Positions 26,914 through 35,241 of a stretch of 64,000 bases of DNA are shown here, piece after piece; within the stretch, counting starts at the first letter, position 1; every line of letters starts with the position of its first letter. Under the pieces are notes generated by a model. That model ran no database searches and was not told where the DNA came from. It saw nothing but the letters and a program-made list of their open reading frames with translations. The translations under genes and the position numbers were made by a program. The DNA comes from Pseudomaricurvus sp965662505 (lineage in GTDB: Bacteria > Pseudomonadota > Gammaproteobacteria > Pseudomonadales > Cellvibrionaceae). Location: the NCBI RefSeq assembly GCF_965662505.1, contig NZ_CBFIHX010000001.1, positions 9,277 to 73,276 of the forward strand, given 5' to 3'.

Positions 26914-27723
26914 ATGCAAAACCCATTGATAATTCCAGACACGCACCCTGCGATACCCGGACACTTTCCCGGCATGCCGATGGTGCCTGCCGCGTTATTG
27001 CTGGATGAAGTTGCGCACCGGCTATCACAGGAAACCGGCCTGGACATCAATACCGCAAAACACATTCGCTTGAGTGCCCCGCTGGAGCCCGGCCAACAAC
27101 TTGACGTCCAGTATCAGCAAAAAAGTCCCGCTGAATACCGTTTTATCGGCACAGAAAAAGGCAGTCCGGTGGTCAAAGGGGTGCTGAATTATACTGTAAC
27201 AGAACCGAAATACGTACCCCCGACCACGTTCGACTCAGCGGCAATAGCGTCTGACAGCAAGGCTTCGCTGGAAATACCTGAAGAGCTTTCCGATGTCTAT
27301 GAGAGGCTGCCTCACTCAGGCAGTATGCGCCTGCTGCAACAGGTACTGACCTGGGAGCCACAGCGGATTGCCTGCCTCGCCACTCCACAACAACCTCACC
27401 CTCTCGGTCGCGATGGCTGGCTTTCCTGCTGGGCTGCGCTTGAATACGCCGCACAGGCACTCGCCTGTCATGGCATCCTGTCTCTGCGCCATGAAAACGG
27501 GAACGACGCAACCCGCGGATTTCGCAAGGCAATGATTATCGGAATCCGGGAAATGATCTGCTACCGGACGCAACCGGGAATTCGTCCACTACAGCCCTGT
27601 CAGGTGGAAGTCACCCTGCTGGCACAACAACCACAGGCGGCCAGTTGTTCCTTTCTGTTGCGACAGGATGATCAAGTGCTCAGCAGCGGGCAATTTAACA
27701 CTCTGTACGAAAGCGTCATTTAA
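26914..27723 (+). CDS. Two-hotdog 3-hydroxyacyl-ACP dehydratase-like protein
   Basis: A 269-residue protein with two hotdog halves. The N-terminal half has HPAIPGHFPGMPMVPAALLL, the FabZ/ApeI-type dehydratase signature with catalytic-type His. The second half (from about residue 135) has LPHSGSMRLLQQVL, which matches ApeP-like hotdog proteins. Separate genes usually encode these in aryl polyene loci; here they appear fused. It would dehydrate or edit ACP-bound 3-hydroxyacyl intermediates. I start at ATG 26914; GTG 26905 would add three residues. It is alone on this strand, followed by a bidirectional terminator. Confidence 0.8.
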   Translation: MQNPLIIPDTHPAIPGHFPGMPMVPAALLLDEVAHRLSQETGLDINTAKHIRLSAPLEPGQQLDVQYQQKSPAEYRFIGTEKGSPVVKGVLNYTVTEPKYVPPTTFDSAAIASDSKASLEIPEELSDVYERLPHSGSMRLLQQVLTWEPQRIACLATPQQPHPLGRDGWLSCWAALEYAAQALACHGILSLRHENGNDATRGFRKAMIIGIREMICYRTQPGIRPLQPCQVEVTLLAQQPQAASCSFLLRQDDQVLSSGQFNTLYESVI

Positions 27724-27820
27724 CATCCCACACCAGGCCACAAGTTAAGACCGACGCATACCCACCGCTATCTAGCGGACCTCGAAACAAGGCAGACGGA
27801 TCACCAGACAGCAGACACAA

Positions 27821-27845
27821 AAAAGGCCGCGTAAGCGGCCTTTTT
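27821..27845. terminator. Bidirectional intrinsic terminator
   Basis: A 10-bp perfect stem AAAAGGCCGC/GCGGCCTTTT with loop GTAA, T-rich on both strands. It lies between the convergent dehydratase gene and pckA and marks the right boundary of the accessory locus. Confidence 0.93.
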
Positions 27846-27874
27846 CACATCAAGCTGTGGTGATCACTTTAGCA

Positions 27875-29434
27875 TTACGCTTTAGGACCCGCCGCTTCAA
27901 CGTCACTGCTGACGTTAAACTTCTTGATGTTTTCAGCGAACAGACCTGCCAGCTTGGCAGCGGCATCGTCGTAAGCAGCCTGATCAGTCCAGGCATTGCG
28001 CGGGTTCAGGTAGCCGGCATCAACGCCAGGAACCTCAACAGGAACCTGCAAGTTCATTACGCCCAGAGTCTCGGTGGCAACGCCTTCCAGAGAACCGTTT
28101 TGACACGCAGCAACCACCGCACGGGTCACAGGGATTGGGAAGCGTGAACCTGCACCGCCAGCACCACCGGAACCGCCAGTCCAACCGGTGTTCACCAGGT
28201 AGACGTTAGAACCGAAGTCTTCGATGCGCTTCATCAGCAGCTCGGCGTATTCACGCGCAGGACGCGGCATGAAAGGCGCACCGAAACAGGTAGAGAAGGT
28301 TGGGTTGATACCGGCTTCGGCACCTACCTCAGTAGAACCAACACGAGCGGTGTAACCGGACAGGAAGTGGTAAGCCGCTGCTTCTTTGGACAGGATAGAA
28401 ACAGGAGGCAGAACACCGGTTACATCACAGGTCAGGAAGATAACGTTCTTTGGCTCACCGGCACGGTTTTCCAGAACGCGCATTTCAACGTGCTCCAGCG
28501 GGTAAGAACAACGGCCGTTCTCACTCAGACTGGTGTCGCAGTAATCAGGCTCGCGCTTGTCGTTGTGAACCACGTTCTCAACGATGGCGCCGAATCTGAT
28601 GGCATCCCAGATTACAGGCTCGTTCTTTTGAGACAGATCGATGGTTTTGGCGTAGCAGCCGCCTTCCATATTGAAGACCGCACCTTTCGCCCAACCGTGC
28701 TCGTCATCACCGATCAGGTAACGCTCAGGGTCAGCAGACAGGGTGGTTTTACCGGTACCGGACAGGCCGAAGAACAAGCAAGTATCGCCTTCCTTGCCAA
28801 CGTTAGCCGAGCAGTGCATAGGCATAACGTCTTTTTCAGGCAGCAGGAAGTTCTGTACGGAGAACATGGCTTTCTTCATTTCGCCCGCGTAGCGAGCGCC
28901 AGCCAGCAGTACTTTGCGCTGAGCGAAGTTCACGATCACAGCCACTTCGGAATTGGTGCCGTCGCGCTCTGGATCACACTGGAAGTTGGCTGCATGCAGG
29001 ATGCTCCACTCTTCCTTGCCCTTCGGGTTGTAATTCTCGGTGCGGATGAACATGTTGCGACCGAACAGGTTGTTCCAGGCAGTCTCGGTAGAGACTTTAA
29101 CTGGCAGGTAGTGCTCGGGATCTTCAGCCACGTGCAGGTGTGACACAAACGTATCAACCGTGGAAAGGTGTTCTTCAACACGGCTCCACAGAGCATCGAA
29201 TTTGTCAGCAGCGAAAGGACGGTTTACAGAGCCCCAATCGATACTTTCAGAAGTAGAAGGCTCATCAACAGTGAAGCGATCAGCAGGTGAACGACCAGTA
29301 CGCTCGCCGGTTTCGCAAACCAGAGCACCGGTGTGAGAAAGATAACCCTCACCACGCTTCAGAGCCTGCTCGACCAGTTCGGCAGTCGTAAGGTCGGTGT
29401 AAACGGTCGGAGCCGCATCATCAATCTGTGTCAT
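27875..29434 (-). CDS. pckA: Phosphoenolpyruvate carboxykinase (ATP)
   Basis: A 519-residue gluconeogenic enzyme that converts oxaloacetate and ATP to phosphoenolpyruvate, ADP and CO2. The kinase-1a loop is GLSGTGKTTLSADP (about residue 225), with HCSANVG upstream and NMEGGCYAKTIDLS and RVGSTEVGAEAGINPTFS downstream, all PckA signatures. I start at ATG 29434 (MTQIDD); a longer frame upstream has no support. In Pseudomonas pckA is followed by hslO, hslR and the HAD nucleotidase gene in nearly this order, so this is a conserved block. Confidence 0.97.
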   Translation of the reverse strand: MTQIDDAAPTVYTDLTTAELVEQALKRGEGYLSHTGALVCETGERTGRSPADRFTVDEPSTSESIDWGSVNRPFAADKFDALWSRVEEHLSTVDTFVSHLHVAEDPEHYLPVKVSTETAWNNLFGRNMFIRTENYNPKGKEEWSILHAANFQCDPERDGTNSEVAVIVNFAQRKVLLAGARYAGEMKKAMFSVQNFLLPEKDVMPMHCSANVGKEGDTCLFFGLSGTGKTTLSADPERYLIGDDEHGWAKGAVFNMEGGCYAKTIDLSQKNEPVIWDAIRFGAIVENVVHNDKREPDYCDTSLSENGRCSYPLEHVEMRVLENRAGEPKNVIFLTCDVTGVLPPVSILSKEAAAYHFLSGYTARVGSTEVGAEAGINPTFSTCFGAPFMPRPAREYAELLMKRIEDFGSNVYLVNTGWTGGSGGAGGAGSRFPIPVTRAVVAACQNGSLEGVATETLGVMNLQVPVEVPGVDAGYLNPRNAWTDQAAYDDAAAKLAGLFAENIKKFNVSSDVEAAGPKA

Positions 29435-29635
29435 TTCTTTAATAGTCCTGTCAGCTTGTGGCCTGTTAATCCCTAACGTGCAGGCCTTAGCCGGGAGCCA
29501 AAACCATCGCACAGGGCAGTCATAGTCAGTATTTTCTTTCCCCGGATACGTTGTCCGGAGAATAGTTAGAATTTTGGGGGCGCCATTATGTCAGAAAACA
29601 ATATGCGAATCGATCCCATTCTGCCGCTTTTTTAA

Positions 29636-30520
29636 TCAATGCAATGAATGCTGTTCACCGCCAAAGATTTCATCGAGGTCTTGCGCGCCAAACGCGTAGG
29701 TCTGGTTACAGAAATGACAGTCGATGCTGATCAGATCCTGCTCTGCCAAGAGTGCTTCCACTTCGTTGCGGCCCAGTGATACCAAGGCATTAGCGGATCG
29801 CTCCCGGGAGCAGCTGCACTCAAACCGCACCGCGGCGGGGTCAAACAACCGCACCTGCTCTTCGTGGAACAAACGGTAGAGCACTTCGGTGTGCTCCAAG
29901 GTCAGCAGCTCTTCATCTTTGAGAGTGCTGGCCAACTGGACCACGGTTTCCCATTGATCGCGATTGTCATCGGCGCTGGCCACCTGTTGCGGCAGGGCCT
30001 GCAGCATCAAACCCGTCGCGGCTTTATCGTCGCTGGCGAGCCAGAATCGAGTGGGCAACTGTTCGGATTGGTCAAAATAACCTTGCAGACAAGCACTGAG
30101 ATCCGGGTGATCCAGCGGCACAATGCCCTGATAACGACTGCCTTTGTCGGGATCGATGATGATCGCCAGCATGCCGGACCCCACCAGAGATTGCAGATTC
30201 TGACCTTCAAACGCCGAAAAGTCCGCCTCGGGATCGACTTCGGCGATGGCGCGACCCGCCTTGTGATGACTGCATTCAGCCATAATCAGTGGCAGCGGAC
30301 CATCGCCCCGCGCCTGCAATGTCAGGATGCCGTCAAACTTCAAGGTACTGGATAACAGACTCACTGCGGCGACAAACTCGCCCAGTAGCGACTGTACCCG
30401 TGAAGGTAATTTCTGATTGTTTTCAAGGACTTGCTGATAGCTGTCGCAAAGAGTGACCACTTCACCGCGGATGTCGGTCTGGTCAAAGAGGAAGCGTTGC
30501 ATTAAATCACAGCTGGGCAT
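29636..30520 (-). CDS. hslO: Hsp33 redox-regulated chaperone
   Basis: A 294-residue cytosolic holdase activated by oxidation. The zinc-binding Cys residues near the C-terminus are C235 and C237 (ECSCSRE) and C268 and C271 (IDCHFCNQTY), the CXC...CXXC pattern of Hsp33. The N-terminal domain includes RVQSLLGEFVAAVSLLSST and VGSGMLAIIIDPD. I start at ATG 30520. It lies between pckA and the small DUF4124 gene, next to hslR. Confidence 0.96.
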   Translation of the reverse strand: MPSCDLMQRFLFDQTDIRGEVVTLCDSYQQVLENNQKLPSRVQSLLGEFVAAVSLLSSTLKFDGILTLQARGDGPLPLIMAECSHHKAGRAIAEVDPEADFSAFEGQNLQSLVGSGMLAIIIDPDKGSRYQGIVPLDHPDLSACLQGYFDQSEQLPTRFWLASDDKAATGLMLQALPQQVASADDNRDQWETVVQLASTLKDEELLTLEHTEVLYRLFHEEQVRLFDPAAVRFECSCSRERSANALVSLGRNEVEALLAEQDLISIDCHFCNQTYAFGAQDLDEIFGGEQHSLH

Positions 30521-30637
30521 GGTATCTCGGGTCACTCGTCAATCGGGTCGCGATTTTATCACGGCTTGCGTCTTTTCAGATAGCCTGAGAGAACAGATAG
30601 TCCGAGCGAACTGTTAGCCTGACTGTGCAGACCGCCA

Positions 30638-31120
30638 TCACAGACAATGGCGTTTGATCTGCCCTTCCAGCGCTGCCACCCGCTGCTGCCGCTCTGTTTC
30701 GCTGATGTCGTAACTGCTGCCATCTTCACGGACGAAGTACACCGGGCCTTTCAATGCATCCAGATAGTTGCGCGCCTGTTCACACTGCTTTTGCTGTTTT
30801 TCTTCCCGATTGGCCTGACGCCCCGCCTCCTTCTGGCGCAGAGCTTTCTCCTCCGGAGTTTCGGGCTTGAACAGCCGCTCCAGCTTTTCCCGCTCCACGG
30901 CACTGTCGTCCATGTTGATATCACTGACCGTATGCGAGATGTCTTTCGCCGCCTGCTGTTTCGGCTTTTTGTCACTGAAATGCAGCTTGCCGCTGGCGTC
31001 GCGCCACTGATAAATCTCGGCGCTCACCGAGCCACACAGCATCACCAGAAGCCCCAAGAGCGCTGCCCGCTTCCATACCGATCGACTGAATGCTGATCGA
31101 CTGAATGCTAATGAATTCAC
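30638..31120 (-). CDS. DUF4124 periplasmic protein
   Basis: A 160-residue secreted protein. A signal peptide (KRAALLGLLVMLCGSVSA) precedes EIYQWRDASGKLHFSDKKP, the DUF4124 signature; the rest is a Lys/Glu/Gln-rich helical region ending in QIKRHCL. Function is unknown. I choose GTG 31120: it has AGGAGG 7 nt upstream and overlaps the protease stop as GTGA, so the pair is translationally coupled. An ATG at 31159 would give an extra 13 residues buried in the protease gene. A 15-bp direct repeat encodes AFSRS/VFSRS-like residues just before the signal peptide. Confidence 0.85.
   Translation of the reverse strand: MNSLAFSRSAFSRSVWKRAALLGLLVMLCGSVSAEIYQWRDASGKLHFSDKKPKQQAAKDISHTVSDINMDDSAVEREKLERLFKPETPEEKALRQKEAGRQANREEKQQKQCEQARNYLDALKGPVYFVREDGSSYDISETERQQRVAALEGQIKRHCL
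31082..31109 (-). repeat. 15-bp tandem repeat in the DUF4124 gene
   Basis: Two copies of TCGACTGAATGCTGA-like 15-bp sequence in frame, encoding SAFSR twice between the GTG start and the signal peptide core. Confidence 0.8.
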
Positions 31121-32640
31121 GGCGCTGCCTCCTCTCCATCCTCCACTGCCACATGACAACCATTGGCTCGGGGAACGCGGTAACGCTGCAAAATTACCTG
31201 TTCGCTGGTCAGAGCCTGCTGACGATTCAGTACCATCTGAAAGCCTCCCTCATCGCGGAAAACAGTATTGGCTTCTGTGCCATTCACTATCTGCTCACAG
31301 AAATCCTCAAAGTTGCGAATCGGCACACCATTGACGGACTCCAGAATCCAGTTCTTCCAGTCGTGATACCCCAGGTTCACATCCGCCGCCAACACCTTCA
31401 ACGCCACCACCAGCTCTTCTTTGTCCGCGCTGGAGCGGGTTTCGCGAGCGTTGAGAAACGCCACCGGCGCCTGCCGATGCCAGTCGGCGCCCCAGCGCTT
31501 GATCAGATTCATGTTCAGCGGCACAAACACCACCCCGCCATACACCAGATATTCCGGCGTCTGCTCGAACGCCTGCTCACGCACCAGACTGAAGTTGCGA
31601 TTGGCGCCGGCTATCAGCGTTACCTTGACCTCTTTGCCGTCACGCACCAGATGAATATCGACTTCATCCCCGCGGTGATACTGATCGATGGCGTACTTAA
31701 AGTTGGTGCGCAGGTTATTGCGGAATTCGAGGCTGCTGTCGTCGGCAATGTCAAAGCCATCAATGGCCATAATCACATCATTGGGCAGGATTTTATCCGA
31801 GGACGAGGAGTCTTCGAACACGTGGGCGACCAAAATGCCGCCATCCCGATCCGCCACCCCGTAGGCCTGACGCATGGCGGGGCTCTCCAGATCCTGAGTG
31901 CGGAACCCGAGGTCCGGAAAGCCATCGTGACGACCGTCTTTGGCGTCTTCCAGTACGTGTTTGATGACACTGGGGGGCACAAAATAGCCGAGATTCTCCG
32001 CCCGACCGCTGGTGTTGCTCTGCATCACCACACCGACAATTTTGTTATCCACAATCACCGGACCGCCGCTATTGCCGGGATTGATGGCGGCATCGATCTG
32101 CCCTGCCAGGAAATAGCCACCGGCGTGGGCGTAGTACTGATGCTCAATGCGCGACAGCACACCGCGAGTGATGCTCAGCGTGGTACCGCCAAACGGATAG
32201 CCAAACACGGACACATCTTGCAATGGCTCAGGCAGGGAGCCCACCGCCAGAGGCCGCAGACCGTCAAAGAAGCCCGGTTCCAGAACTTCCAGAATCGCCA
32301 GATCCGCCTCGTGCGAGATAAACGCCACTTGCGCCAGGTATTTGTGGGGATCGCCGTGCTTTTGCGCCTGAATGTAGGTGGCATCGGCCACCACATGGGC
32401 GTTGGTGAGAATCCGGTTGCCGCTGATTACCGAGCCGGAGCCGCTGCTCTGCTTGGCATTCAACAACCGCCAGGGCGTGAAATAGTCCGCCGGAGTCGAG
32501 GTAGTGTGAATTTTCACCACCGCGTCCTTCAGCCGCTCAACGCTGGTATTACCAGCAGCTTGCACGTTCAGACACAACAACCCAAACAACACCAGACTGA
32601 ACAGATTGCGAAAACCGCTGTGTAGCGTCCCTGTACTCAA
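31117..32640 (-). CDS. Deg-type serine protease with PDZ region
   Basis: A 507-residue exported protease. A signal peptide (NLFSLVLFGLLCLNVQAA) is followed by a chymotrypsin-like domain with triad H82 (LTNAHVVAD), D113 (EADLAIL) and S191 (INPGNSGGP), then a PDZ-like region (about 250-340) and a further C-terminal domain. The layout resembles the plant DEG9/bacterial DegX-like branch more than short DegS/DegQ. I place the start at TTG 32640, with GGAGGA 6 nt upstream and the signal peptide directly after; the open frame extends to 32742, but those residues come from a 22-bp repeat. It is coupled to the DUF4124 gene. Confidence 0.87.
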   Translation of the reverse strand: MSTGTLHSGFRNLFSLVLFGLLCLNVQAAGNTSVERLKDAVVKIHTTSTPADYFTPWRLLNAKQSSGSGSVISGNRILTNAHVVADATYIQAQKHGDPHKYLAQVAFISHEADLAILEVLEPGFFDGLRPLAVGSLPEPLQDVSVFGYPFGGTTLSITRGVLSRIEHQYYAHAGGYFLAGQIDAAINPGNSGGPVIVDNKIVGVVMQSNTSGRAENLGYFVPPSVIKHVLEDAKDGRHDGFPDLGFRTQDLESPAMRQAYGVADRDGGILVAHVFEDSSSSDKILPNDVIMAIDGFDIADDSSLEFRNNLRTNFKYAIDQYHRGDEVDIHLVRDGKEVKVTLIAGANRNFSLVREQAFEQTPEYLVYGGVVFVPLNMNLIKRWGADWHRQAPVAFLNARETRSSADKEELVVALKVLAADVNLGYHDWKNWILESVNGVPIRNFEDFCEQIVNGTEANTVFRDEGGFQMVLNRQQALTSEQVILQRYRVPRANGCHVAVEDGEEAAP

Positions 32641-32655
32641 AAGACTTCCTCCATT

Positions 32656-32721
32656 CACTGTCCCAAATCGCTCAACACACTGCCCCAAACCGCTTGATAA
32701 ACCGTCCGAAACCGCTCGATA
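32656..32721. repeat. 22-bp tandem repeat between hslR and the protease gene
   Basis: Three adjoining copies of a 22-bp unit (plus strand, beginning CACTGTCCCAAATCGCTC), with several substitutions. They lie between the hslR stop and the Shine-Dalgarno of the protease gene and falsely extend the protease frame. Confidence 0.92.
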
Positions 32722-32731
32722 AAGAGCCGGT

Positions 32732-33118
32732 TCAGGAATCATCCTGCTCCAGAAAACGATGAATCTGACGTCGCTGCTTCTTGGTGGGGCGCCGTTCAGG
32801 CCCTACACCCGCACCGCGAATCAATTTGCGCTGAGCCGCTTCGGCCTCGCGCTTGGCAATACTGTCTTCGGTCTCCCTATAGAGCAGCGCCGCTTCCGGC
32901 GCGCCGCGGCGCTGATCCGACAGGGCAATAACCTCAACCACCTTTTCATCCCAGCCCTGACGAATGGTCAGCTTCACCCCCAGAGGAATCTCTTTACTGG
33001 GTTTCACTCGCTGACCGTCGCAGTGAATCTTGCCGCCGTCGATGGCCTGCTTGGCCAAGCTGCGGGTTTTAAAAAAGCGCGCCGCCCACAGCCATTTGTC
33101 TAATCGTACCTTATCCAT
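32732..33118 (-). CDS. hslR: Heat shock protein 15 (S4-domain RNA-binding)
   Basis: A 128-residue Hsp15. The S4 RNA-binding domain is at the N-terminus (VRLDKWLWAARFFKTRSLA, AIDGGKIHCDGQRVKPS), followed by a basic tail (RRPTKKQRRQIHRFL). Hsp15 binds 50S subunits carrying stalled nascent chains after heat shock. It is next to the HAD nucleotidase gene, as in Pseudomonas and Escherichia coli (yrfG-hslR-hslO). Confidence 0.95.
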   Translation of the reverse strand: MDKVRLDKWLWAARFFKTRSLAKQAIDGGKIHCDGQRVKPSKEIPLGVKLTIRQGWDEKVVEVIALSDQRRGAPEAALLYRETEDSIAKREAEAAQRKLIRGAGVGPERRPTKKQRRQIHRFLEQDDS

Positions 33119-33144
33119 TCACTGGCACCCTCGTTCATGCACTT

Positions 33145-33204
33145 TAGCTGTCTCTCTCAAACGCTAGCCATTTCCATCAAACGTTAGCCATCTCACTCAA
33201 CGGG
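33145..33204. repeat. 20-bp tandem repeat across the nucleotidase stop
   Basis: Three copies of a 20-bp unit (TAGCCATTTCCATCAAACGT on the plus strand). On the minus strand each copy carries GTTTGA or GTTGA, and the first contains the stop codon of the HAD nucleotidase gene (ends 33197). Confidence 0.93.
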
Positions 33205-33850
33205 GCATCACCTCATCAAAATGGTGGATGGCAGGGTATTCGGTGATCTGGCGGTGCTCGCGCTGGCTGTCCGGCTGATGCAGACACAACAAATGACGGA
33301 TACCGAATTCCCGCGCGGAATCAAGCACGCGCAGGGTGTCATCGACAAACAAAGTGCGCTCGGGATCAAAGGGTTCGCGCTCCTGCAGCGCCTGCCAGAA
33401 TTCTTGCGCCTCTTTCGGCTGCTGGAATTCGTGGGAAGAGATCACCATATGCAGCCACTGGTCGATGGCGGTGATTTCCAGCTTGAGATCGAGACTCTGC
33501 GGGTGGGCATTGGTGATCAGAACCAGACGTTTGTTCTGTGCCTTCAAGGCCTGCAGAAACTCCACCACAAACGGGCGAATCTGAATCTTGTGCTGTACTT
33601 CTTCCTTCAATTTGCGGATATCCAGCCCCAGTGATTCCGACCAGAACTCCAGGCAGTACCACTTGAGCGTGCCTTCGTGCGCCTTGATGTGCGCCTCCAG
33701 CTTGGCCATGGCCTCCGACTCATCCACACCGTAGGTTTCGGCGTAGCGTTTGGGCAAATGGGTCAGCCAGAAGTAGTTATCAAAGTGCAGGTCCAGCAGG
33801 GTGCCGTCCATATCCAGCAGGACGGTATCGATCTCGTTCCAGTTAATCAT
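33197..33850 (-). CDS. yrfG: GMP/IMP nucleotidase, HAD family (YrfG)
   Basis: A 217-residue haloacid-dehalogenase hydrolase. Motif I is VLLDMDGTLLDL with D13 and D15, motif II is LVLITNAHP, a Lys follows in the cap-adjacent region (QQPKEAQEFW), and motif IV is TLFVDDTLRVLDSA. The E. coli homologue YrfG dephosphorylates GMP and IMP. Its 3' end lies in a tandem repeat. It heads the hslR-protease-hslO-pckA group. Confidence 0.92.
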   Translation of the reverse strand: MINWNEIDTVLLDMDGTLLDLHFDNYFWLTHLPKRYAETYGVDESEAMAKLEAHIKAHEGTLKWYCLEFWSESLGLDIRKLKEEVQHKIQIRPFVVEFLQALKAQNKRLVLITNAHPQSLDLKLEITAIDQWLHMVISSHEFQQPKEAQEFWQALQEREPFDPERTLFVDDTLRVLDSAREFGIRHLLCLHQPDSQREHRQITEYPAIHHFDEVMPR

Positions 33851-34017
33851 GGAAAACAGAAGCTCCGGTCTCGGTATATCAAATGGCTACTTCAAACAGC
33901 AGCCACGGGGACAGATTATGCCTGAAAGCGACAGAGAGCGCCTAAAAATGCGCCGAATTTCGTCTCTGCCCCAACGACAGATAAGAAGACAGGCTTGCAG
34001 ATACAGAGGGCAAACGA

Positions 34018-35109
34018 CTACGGGCCGAGCGGCTCCACCCGTGCTGCCAGATCCCCGGACGACGCCATTTCCAGGAACTCTTCACCCAGACGATGGCTTT
34101 TGTCCGCCACTTCCTGCCACAAGCGAATGCGCTCGGTATCGTTGCTGGCAAATTTGGCGAAGTCCTGACGGTCCGGCACCCGTCCGAGACGCGTATCGGC
34201 GAAGAAATGTTGATTGGGAGTGACCATCACCGCCCTATCCAGCAGCTGCGGCGCGGCCTTGCGCCAGGGCAGAAACTTGTCAAACCAGCCCACTTTGCAG
34301 TCCGGGTAAAAGTGCGGGTAGAGAATCAGCCCGTCTTCCTCCCCCCAAAAACTGCCGGGCACCGGGTGGTAATCCAGCAGCCCACCATCGCGATAGACGC
34401 CGCGACCAGCGCCAGGGATGTCGTTCACGCTGTGCATATACACTGGAATGGAGCCGGAGGCCTTCAGTGCCTGAGCCGTATTGGCAGGGTTTAAGGCCAC
34501 CGCCTCGGTGCGGTAGCCATCACTGGCGACACCGTTGTGAACGGCCAGAGGAAAGGTCGTTCGCGGATCGTGAAACACCACCCGCTCCAGCTTGTTGCGC
34601 AGCGCCGCCCGACCCTTCATGTTGTTCACCGCCGCCTTGCTGCAGGAAGCCGCCTGCCGCCGCGGACTGGGACTGGCCAGCCCGCCGTGGCAGCGCACGG
34701 CTCCACAGCCAAAGCGAAACGTCGGGTGCGACAACACCTCGGCAACCCGCTCCTCGTTAATGGTCACCTCGAGAATTTTGCGAAACTCCCGCTCAATCTC
34801 GTCGGGGGTCACGCCTTTGGGGTAGCTCTGCTGAATGTAGGCGTGGGCCAGCGCATCCAGCCCCTGCCCCGCATCCCGATGACAGGCAGCCGCCAGCTTA
34901 AACGCGCCGACAGACGTGCCGAACAGATTGATGGGATTTTCTACCGCTGGCAGCCATTCCGAAAAGATCGCCCGATCGAGCCCATAGATGGCCAGCCACT
35001 TGGCGGCGCCCGAGGCGCCAAAGACACTGCTGATGTGTTCCGGCGACAGACCGTCGCGCTGAATTTGACGGTAGGCGCTGGCGCCCGCGCGGAGGGTTAA
35101 TAAACTCAT
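34018..35109 (-). CDS. Patatin-like phospholipase family protein
   Basis: A 363-residue protein with a patatin-type catalytic dyad: nucleophile S66 in NLFGTSVGAFK (G-x-S-x-G) and Asp in VYRDGGLLDYHP (DGG motif). An oxyanion-type Gly-rich stretch, VFGASGAAKW, lies near residue 30. It probably hydrolyses acyl lipids; no signal peptide is evident. It lies between yrfG and pilU, not an arrangement I know from Pseudomonas. Confidence 0.85.
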   Translation of the reverse strand: MSLLTLRAGASAYRQIQRDGLSPEHISSVFGASGAAKWLAIYGLDRAIFSEWLPAVENPINLFGTSVGAFKLAAACHRDAGQGLDALAHAYIQQSYPKGVTPDEIEREFRKILEVTINEERVAEVLSHPTFRFGCGAVRCHGGLASPSPRRQAASCSKAAVNNMKGRAALRNKLERVVFHDPRTTFPLAVHNGVASDGYRTEAVALNPANTAQALKASGSIPVYMHSVNDIPGAGRGVYRDGGLLDYHPVPGSFWGEEDGLILYPHFYPDCKVGWFDKFLPWRKAAPQLLDRAVMVTPNQHFFADTRLGRVPDRQDFAKFASNDTERIRLWQEVADKSHRLGEEFLEMASSGDLAARVEPLGP

Positions 35110-35194
35110 GCAAAACCCGAGGGAAACAAAAACAAGACAGAGACGAAGCGGATTGTCCGCCTCTGCGGTTTATATCAAATGCCAGATATCTGAG

Positions 35195-35241
35195 CGTGAA
35201 CTAGAACAAGCGTAACTAGAACAAGCTTGAACTAGAACAAC
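35195..35241. repeat. 15-16-bp tandem repeat across the pilU stop
   Basis: Three copies of a unit containing AACTAGAACAAG on the plus strand. On the minus strand each copy reads TTGTTCTAGTT, so the pilU stop codon TAG is present in every copy. Confidence 0.93.

Noticed and set aside
18721..27723. Standard aryl polyene or flexirubin cluster
   Set aside because: No AMP-ligase, ammonia lyase, ketoreductase, glycosyltransferase or lipid acyltransferase of those loci is visible.
32641..32742. N-terminal 34 residues of the Deg-type protease
   Set aside because: They are encoded by a 22-bp tandem repeat and precede a strong ribosome site and TTG start.
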